NCBI GenBank assembly: GCA_002418265.1
Contig: DIDS01000033.1
Coordinates: 106,966-170,965, forward strand
DNA from: Acidimicrobiia bacterium UBA5794
Lineage (GTDB): Bacteria > Actinomycetota > Acidimicrobiia > Spongiisociales > UBA5794
Direction: 5' to 3'
Length of the DNA stretch: 64,000 nt
This document shows positions 59,855-64,000 of this stretch, in pieces; position 1 is the stretch's first letter, and every line of letters begins with the position of its first letter. The notes beneath the pieces are model-generated. The model searched no databases. It was given only the letters and a program-made list of their open reading frames with translations, and was not told the origin of the DNA. The position numbers and the translations under genes are program-made.

Positions 59855-61645
59855 ATGCCCATCATCGGTACCGCTGGCCACGTCGACCACGGCAAGTCGA
59901 CGCTCGTCATGGCCCTTACCGGCCGGGATCCCGATCGATGGAAGGAGGAGAAGGAGCGGGGCCTCACGATCGATCTCGGATTCGCGTGGACGGACATCGG
60001 TGGAACCGAGTTCGGGTTCGTGGACGTTCCCGGCCACGAACGATTCATCAAGAACATGCTCGCTGGTGTCGTCGCTGTCGATATCAACCTCCTTGTCGTG
60101 GCGGCTGATTCGGGTTGGATGCCGCAAACGGAAGAGCATGTACGGGTCCTCGACCTCCTCGGAGGATCTACAGGAATCATTGCCGTCACCCGGACTGACC
60201 TTGTGGATCAGGACACCTTGGATCTCACCATGCTTGAGATTGCTGAAGAGGTCGCTGGCACTGGTCTCGAATCGTGGCCCGTCGTCGGTGTTTCGCCGGT
60301 GACTGGAGGCGGGATTGAGGATCTCAGGGACACGATTTCATCGATCGCCGCCACAACCTCTCCCGATGTCGAGGGCATGTTCAGAATGTGGGTCGACCGA
60401 AGCTTTGTCATCCATGGGTCCGGCGTCGTTGTAACAGGAACTGTGCAACGAGGCACCCTGACAATCGACGACTCCGTCGAGATCCAACCCCATGGACTCG
60501 TGACACGTGTACGTGGCCTACATCATCACGATGCCGGGGTCGGTGCTGTCCACGCAGGGCAGCGCGCCGCCATCAACCTTGCTGGCGTGGACATCGCACA
60601 AGTCAACCGTGGGACGTTGCTTGCGACTCCGGGGACCTCACAAGCGACAACCAGAGTCCTCGTCGCGCCGCTCCATGCACGGGGATACGACGAGTTGCCA
60701 AGGCGCGGCGCGTTCCACGTCCACTCTGGTACTGCAGATCGCACGACGACCATTCGTTCCCTTTCGCCGATGGTCACATCGCTCACTTTCACTCACGCTC
60801 TGCCTGCTGTCGTTGGTGACCGGGTCATCATCAGAGAAAGTGGCCGTCAAGCGGTCGTTGCCGGGGGAACGGTGATTGATCCCGATCCAACCCAAGACCT
60901 GACCCGGAACGAGATCAATGCACTGTGCGCCGCGGTAATGGGGGCAAGCGACCAGGGCGCGGCTGCTGATGCCCTGCTCGAAGCTCGTGGTTCATCAACG
61001 CTGGAAGCTCTTGCTCGGAGTACAGGAGGAGGGATTCCGTCAACGCCATTCGTTGTGGGAACGACTGCTCTCTCCGCGAGTTTCGTCGAAAGCGAGGCTT
61101 CTCAGGCCATTGAGATCGTCAAGGACTACCACCATGAACATCCCAGGAGGGATGGAATTGCCAAGGCCGAACTTGTGAGCCGCACCGGGATTGACGTGCA
61201 TGTCCTCGATCGCCTTGTGAGCTACTCCCCGGATCTTGTCGAATCACATGGCGTGGTTCGGCTTGCATCCTTCTCAAACGAGTTGTCCGACACCGACCAA
61301 GCCTCGTGGTCGGCTGTTCGCGAGAGTCTCGAGGAATCGTTTGATGTTGCACGGGCGAGCGATCTTCCGCTCGACCCCGACATCATGCATTCACTCCAGA
61401 GGAGGGGTGACCTCGTTCGGATTGATGCTGACCTCGTGTTCACCGCGCGTCAGATGGAGGAGTTGACATCCCGAATCGGGGAGCTCAGCGACGGGTTCAC
61501 GGTGAGCGAGTTCAGGGACCATTTCGGCATGGCACGACGTCAAGCCGTCCCGCTCCTTGAGTGGTTCGACAAAGAGGGAATCACCCGCCGGCAGGGAAAC
61601 GGACGGCTCGTCCGCAATCGAAACGCCCCCGGTTGTCCTGACTAG
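59855..61645 (+). CDS. selB: Selenocysteine-specific elongation factor
   Basis: The 596 aa GTPase carries Sec-tRNA to UGA codons. The GTPase domain is at the N-terminus (GTAGHVDHGKSTLVMALTG, EKERGLTIDLGFAW, FVDVPGHERFIKNMLAG). EF-Tu-like domains 2 and 3 follow (FVIHGSGVVVTGTVQRGTL). The C-terminal 250 residues hold winged-helix repeats (GDLVRIDADLVFTARQMEEL, FRDHFGMARRQAVPLLEWFDKEGITRRQGNGRLVR) that bind the SECIS hairpin. With selA it shows that this organism makes selenoproteins. Confidence 0.95.
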   Translation: MPIIGTAGHVDHGKSTLVMALTGRDPDRWKEEKERGLTIDLGFAWTDIGGTEFGFVDVPGHERFIKNMLAGVVAVDINLLVVAADSGWMPQTEEHVRVLDLLGGSTGIIAVTRTDLVDQDTLDLTMLEIAEEVAGTGLESWPVVGVSPVTGGGIEDLRDTISSIAATTSPDVEGMFRMWVDRSFVIHGSGVVVTGTVQRGTLTIDDSVEIQPHGLVTRVRGLHHHDAGVGAVHAGQRAAINLAGVDIAQVNRGTLLATPGTSQATTRVLVAPLHARGYDELPRRGAFHVHSGTADRTTTIRSLSPMVTSLTFTHALPAVVGDRVIIRESGRQAVVAGGTVIDPDPTQDLTRNEINALCAAVMGASDQGAAADALLEARGSSTLEALARSTGGGIPSTPFVVGTTALSASFVESEASQAIEIVKDYHHEHPRRDGIAKAELVSRTGIDVHVLDRLVSYSPDLVESHGVVRLASFSNELSDTDQASWSAVRESLEESFDVARASDLPLDPDIMHSLQRRGDLVRIDADLVFTARQMEELTSRIGELSDGFTVSEFRDHFGMARRQAVPLLEWFDKEGITRRQGNGRLVRNRNAPGCPD

Positions 61646-61674
61646 TGCTGTGTCCACCAACGCGGACGCAGTAC

Positions 61675-61923
61675 TTAGTTGTAGGACAGAGCGTGGCGAC
61701 GTTCGGCCTCGGTGAGTCCGCCCCAGATTCCGTAGGGTTCCTTGATTTCGAATGCGTATTGGCGGCACTCTTCGGCAACGGGGCAGATCTGACATACCGC
61801 CTTTGCCCTGACTTCTCGGCGTTCCCGTTCGTCCTTTCGTTCTTGAGTGCTCGGTGGAAAAAAGAGGTGAGAGTGGTTCCCACTGCACAACGCCGCGGGG
61901 TGCCAGGAACGATCCATCGTCAT
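61675..61923 (-). CDS. WhiB family Fe-S transcriptional regulator
   Basis: The 82 aa protein has the four cluster Cys residues in the WhiB pattern (ALCSGN, then CQICPVAEEC) and the GIWGGLTEAER turn before a basic tail. WhiB proteins are confined to actinobacteria and their phages and bind sigma factor HrdB/SigA to control transcription. The ATG at 61923 is preferred; a start at 61980 would add 19 residues over a palindrome. The 122-base gap upstream holds this palindrome (61965-61988). It is convergent with selB. Confidence 0.93.
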   Translation of the reverse strand: MTMDRSWHPAALCSGNHSHLFFPPSTQERKDERERREVRAKAVCQICPVAEECRQYAFEIKEPYGIWGGLTEAERRHALSYN

Positions 61924-61964
61924 CACAGAAACATCCGCCCTTCGAGTTTGAGTACTAAGCCACA

Positions 61965-61988
61965 CGTGTCGGTAGCCCACCTGACACG
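61965..61988 (-). promoter_or_regulatory. Inverted repeat upstream of whiB
   Basis: CGTGTC and GACACG arms with a 12-base spacer lie 42 bases before the whiB ATG, and the left arm lies inside a perfect ACACGTGT palindrome. It could be an operator, perhaps for WhiB autoregulation or another regulator. Confidence 0.45.
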
Positions 61989-62045
61989 CGAGAACGAACC
62001 TAGTCGTCGATCAGATCCGCCGCCAGCGGTATTTTTCCCGTTCTC

Positions 62046-63371
62046 TCACTGGGTTTCGTCTCGATTCGATCCCGTTGGTGCACCGATCGGATCGACTTCG
62101 AGGACAAGTCCGGTGATTCCCACCACCTCAGCAGGAGCCCCAGAGGAAATCACAACACCCCGGTCCGCCGTTGCCTGCCAGCGAGCACCGTCGACCAACA
62201 CCACGCCAACCGGATCGAGATCATCGATTGCCACACATCGGCGACCAATCATGTCCTCCCGCCCAACTGTTGGCGTGGCGAATCGTCCCCGAACGACCGT
62301 TGTGAGGGCGTACCAGACAAAAAAACCAGTCGCAACGGACGCCACGATGACGAGCCAGATCGCCGGTGGATACGCCGGCCGCGTCGAAGTGAAAGTCAGC
62401 CCACCTGCAACCACGAGAAGACCACCAAGAGCCGCCCGCCATCCGACGCGATTTTGAAGAAAGCCCCATACGAGCAAACCGAAGCCCACGATGACCATAC
62501 CAACGGCTGGCCACCACATCGGAAGGGTCGCAAATCCGTATCCCGCGACAATCATCGAGATACCCGCAACGGCCGCCATCAACCCGGACCCTGCCGCATA
62601 GAACTCAAACACGGCGAACGCAATCGCAAGCACGAAAAAGAGGAACGCTGTCTGAGGGCTTGCCCCCAGCCGGAGGAATCGATCGACAAGTCCGATCTTG
62701 ACGAAGGTGACCGGGTGGGTTGCAACGGTGACCTCTTGTCCGTCGATCGTTTGGGCTTCAGCGGTGTCGAGGACGAACGACTGATCACCGCGGGTGAGGG
62801 TCACTCCATCGAGTGAAACGATGAGCTGTCCCAGTGCAGGGTCAACACGGTCGATGAACCCGTACACCGTGGGTTCGGCGACACTGGCTGTGACGGTCGA
62901 ATCGGCCAACAATGTCGCTGTTGCGAGGAACGCCGCTGGGTCTTCCCCGGGGCGTGCAGACGGCGACTCTGCACCCGATCGCAGCTCGGCCGGACTCAGC
63001 AGCCCAACGACTGCTCCTGGAGCAGCCGAACGGAGATCGGCATGGTTCGCCAGATACGCGGCACCTCCGTAGGCGACCGCCGGACTCGGGCCGATCCACG
63101 CAATGACAGGTGCATTTGCCTCAAGTACTGACTGGTAAAACGGAGCAAGGTCGCCAGATGACACACCGGGGCTGTCAATCTTGAGGATGTAGGCGTAGGC
63201 ACCGTCCGTTTCAAGCGAACGGGCGACGTAGTCCATGACGAGCTGGTCGATCGGGTCGGAAACCTCAACGATCACAATGGGATCCGCTGACGGACTGGCG
63301 AATGCCGCCACCGACGACGCCATGGCAACCATGAGCAGGAATCCGGTGGCGATGAGTCTCGAGATGCGCAC
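62046..63371 (-). CDS. NfeD-like membrane protein with ClpP-class protease domain
   Basis: The 441 aa protein has a signal peptide (LIATGFLLMVAMASSVAAFA), a ClpP/SppA-like domain (IVIVEVSDPIDQLVMDYVARSLETDGAYAYILKIDSPG through AAPGAVVG, about residues 30-130), five or so membrane helices (about 235-350), and a C-terminal OB-fold NfeD domain (IGRRCVAIDDLDPVGVVLVDGARWQA). It is the long membrane protease form. The catalytic Ser of the family (SAGA-type) seems to be replaced: the segment reads VAYGGAAYLANHAD. The GTG at 63371 follows a TATCCT box by six bases. It is divergent from the pseudo-receiver gene. Confidence 0.85.
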   Translation of the reverse strand: MRISRLIATGFLLMVAMASSVAAFASPSADPIVIVEVSDPIDQLVMDYVARSLETDGAYAYILKIDSPGVSSGDLAPFYQSVLEANAPVIAWIGPSPAVAYGGAAYLANHADLRSAAPGAVVGLLSPAELRSGAESPSARPGEDPAAFLATATLLADSTVTASVAEPTVYGFIDRVDPALGQLIVSLDGVTLTRGDQSFVLDTAEAQTIDGQEVTVATHPVTFVKIGLVDRFLRLGASPQTAFLFFVLAIAFAVFEFYAAGSGLMAAVAGISMIVAGYGFATLPMWWPAVGMVIVGFGLLVWGFLQNRVGWRAALGGLLVVAGGLTFTSTRPAYPPAIWLVIVASVATGFFVWYALTTVVRGRFATPTVGREDMIGRRCVAIDDLDPVGVVLVDGARWQATADRGVVISSGAPAEVVGITGLVLEVDPIGAPTGSNRDETQ

Positions 63372-63377
63372 GGTTGC

Positions 63378-63383
63378 AGGATA
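63378..63383 (-). promoter_or_regulatory. Candidate leaderless -10 box (TATCCT)
   Basis: It lies six bases before the GTG at 63371. Confidence 0.5.
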
Positions 63384-63425
63384 CGGAGCAGATTTCTCGT
63401 AGTACCGAAGGTGAATGAGAGGGGG

Positions 63426-63431
63426 TACTCT
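63426..63431 (+). promoter_or_regulatory. Candidate leaderless -10 box (TACTCT)
   Basis: It lies seven bases before the ATG at 63439. Confidence 0.5.
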
Positions 63432-63438
63432 GTGGTAT

Positions 63439-63795
63439 ATGAACACGATTCTTCTCGTCTCGGACACCAAGTCGGTGACCGACAAGGTGCATGCATCCCT
63501 TGGAGGGGCTGACGCAACCGTTGTTGACCATACGGATCCGAAGACCGCATCCCAGGTGGCGTACGAGGGCGGGTTCGATTCAGTGCTTGTCAACATGCAA
63601 GTTGGCACCATGGGTGCAATGGCGGTCGCACGAGCGGTCCGTTCTGGTGCGGGAGATGACGAACCCATTCCGGTCACGATCCTCCTCGACCGCGAGTCTG
63701 ATGCGTTCCTCGCTGGGCGTTCCGGGGCCAAGAACTGGGTCTCCAAGGACTACACCCCGGCCGAGCTGCGCGAGGCTCTCGGCATTTCTCAATGA
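63439..63795 (+). CDS. Stand-alone receiver-like protein (pseudo-receiver)
   Basis: The 118 aa protein has the fold pattern of a response-regulator receiver: MNTILLVSDTKSVTDKVHASL, DSVLVNMQVGTMGAMAVARAVR, PVTILLDRESDAFLAGRSGAKNWVSKDYTPAELREAL. The phospho-acceptor Asp seems to be replaced by Asn (VLVNMQV), while the acidic residue at the end of strand 1 and the Lys near the end (VSKDY) remain. There is no output domain and no adjacent kinase. It may act as a phosphorylation-independent partner protein. Confidence 0.72.
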   Translation: MNTILLVSDTKSVTDKVHASLGGADATVVDHTDPKTASQVAYEGGFDSVLVNMQVGTMGAMAVARAVRSGAGDDEPIPVTILLDRESDAFLAGRSGAKNWVSKDYTPAELREALGISQ

Positions 63796-63829
63796 ATCAT
63801 GTCGAGCGAATCTGAACCTGGCAGTACAC

Positions 63830-63847
63830 GCGATCCGTTGGGATCGC
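63830..63847 (+). terminator. Hairpin after pseudo-receiver gene
   Basis: A seven-base perfect stem (GCGATCC/GGATCGC) with loop GTTG follows the stop codon by 34 bases. There is no T tract, so it may be an mRNA end stabiliser rather than an intrinsic terminator. Confidence 0.4.
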
Positions 63848-63926
63848 TTGGAGTGTCCGCAGGATCGAGTTCTGCCGCGTCGGTTGTCAACGAACCGCAT
63901 CGTCGATATCGCTGGTCCGACTGCCC

Positions 63927-64000
63927 GTGAATGTCGACACGATTGCGTATCTGATAATCCTTGCTGTTTGCACAGCAGCATCCGGATTCTTCTCCGGTTC
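63927..64000 (+). CDS. CNNM/CorC-type transporter, N-terminal fragment (runs off the window)
   Basis: From the GTG at 63927 the frame stays open to the window end and encodes a hydrophobic start (NVDTIAYLIILAVCTAASGFFSG). The ASGFFSG end of the first helix matches the SxFFSGxE motif of the hemolysin-like CNNM domain proteins that export magnesium or cobalt. Only 24 codons are visible. Confidence 0.6.
   Translation, partial: MNVDTIAYLIILAVCTAASGFFSG

Noticed and set aside
61646..61674. tRNA-Sec gene next to selB
   Set aside because: The 29-base gap after selB and the gap before selA are too short and contain no long-variable-arm tRNA.

Overview
The window is gene-dense, high-GC chromosomal DNA from a free-living actinobacterium. 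The evidence is a WhiB protein, a DivIVA-type coiled-coil protein, an adjacent glnA/GlnR-like regulator pair, an alpha/beta-hydrolase of the Abhydrolase_9 type, a Glu-Asp-Phe tRNA cluster of actinobacterial type, many ATGA/GTGA overlaps, and apparently leaderless genes. A deep-branching lineage such as Acidimicrobiia is possible, but the sequence alone does not settle it. No phage, IS element, integrase or CRISPR array was seen, and no gap between genes exceeds about 300 bases.

Layout. 1-10.9 kb: aminopeptidase P, a D-2-hydroxyacid dehydrogenase, a giant DivIVA-like protein, and central carbon enzymes (ATP-type PEP carboxykinase, class I aldolase, phosphosugar mutase). 11.05-11.34 kb: tRNA-Glu, tRNA-Asp and tRNA-Phe. 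11.4-13.0 kb: an ECF sigma factor with a translationally coupled membrane protein. 13.3-23.2 kb: the most unusual part, an eleven-gene minus-strand operon. It encodes a bacterial microcompartment (one hexameric, one tandem-domain and one pentameric shell protein), an acylating aldehyde dehydrogenase, a malate/lactate dehydrogenase with an N-terminal extension, an opine-dehydrogenase-like enzyme with a probable encapsulation peptide, and a four-gene module resembling gamma-glutamylmethylamide synthetase plus N-methylglutamate synthase (MgsABC/GlxBCD). A divergent GntR/FCD regulator and a strong palindromic operator candidate lie upstream. My inference is a metabolosome in which an amine is glutamylated, rearranged to an N-alkylglutamate, oxidised to an aldehyde inside the shell and converted to an acyl-CoA.

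24-36.6 kb: hemolysin-III-like protein, malic enzyme, GNAT proteins, leucine-type dehydrogenase coupled to a fused branched-chain 2-oxoacid dehydrogenase E1, and glycolate oxidase glcDEF. 36.7-44.4 kb: Nfu-like protein, LysM protein, moaA, a folate cluster with an unusual FolK-FolE fusion, and a membrane hydrolase. 44.6-48.9 kb: a gene apparently split by an in-frame TGA, then glnII and glnA with a GlnR-like regulator. 48.9-64 kb: beta-propeller lipoprotein, aldehyde dehydrogenase, RidA, IscA-type and Mrp Fe-S proteins, M23 peptidase, MBL and Nudix hydrolases, selA-selB, WhiB, NfeD-like protein, a pseudo-receiver, and the start of a CNNM transporter.

Two intergenic repeat families recur: a GC-rich palindromic element of about 55 bp (eight copies) and heptanucleotide tandem repeats (CCGATGA, GGTAATC, GATTACT, AGAAGTC). 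Thirteen genes carry a TANNNT hexamer only 6-8 nt before the start codon, which suggests leaderless transcripts.
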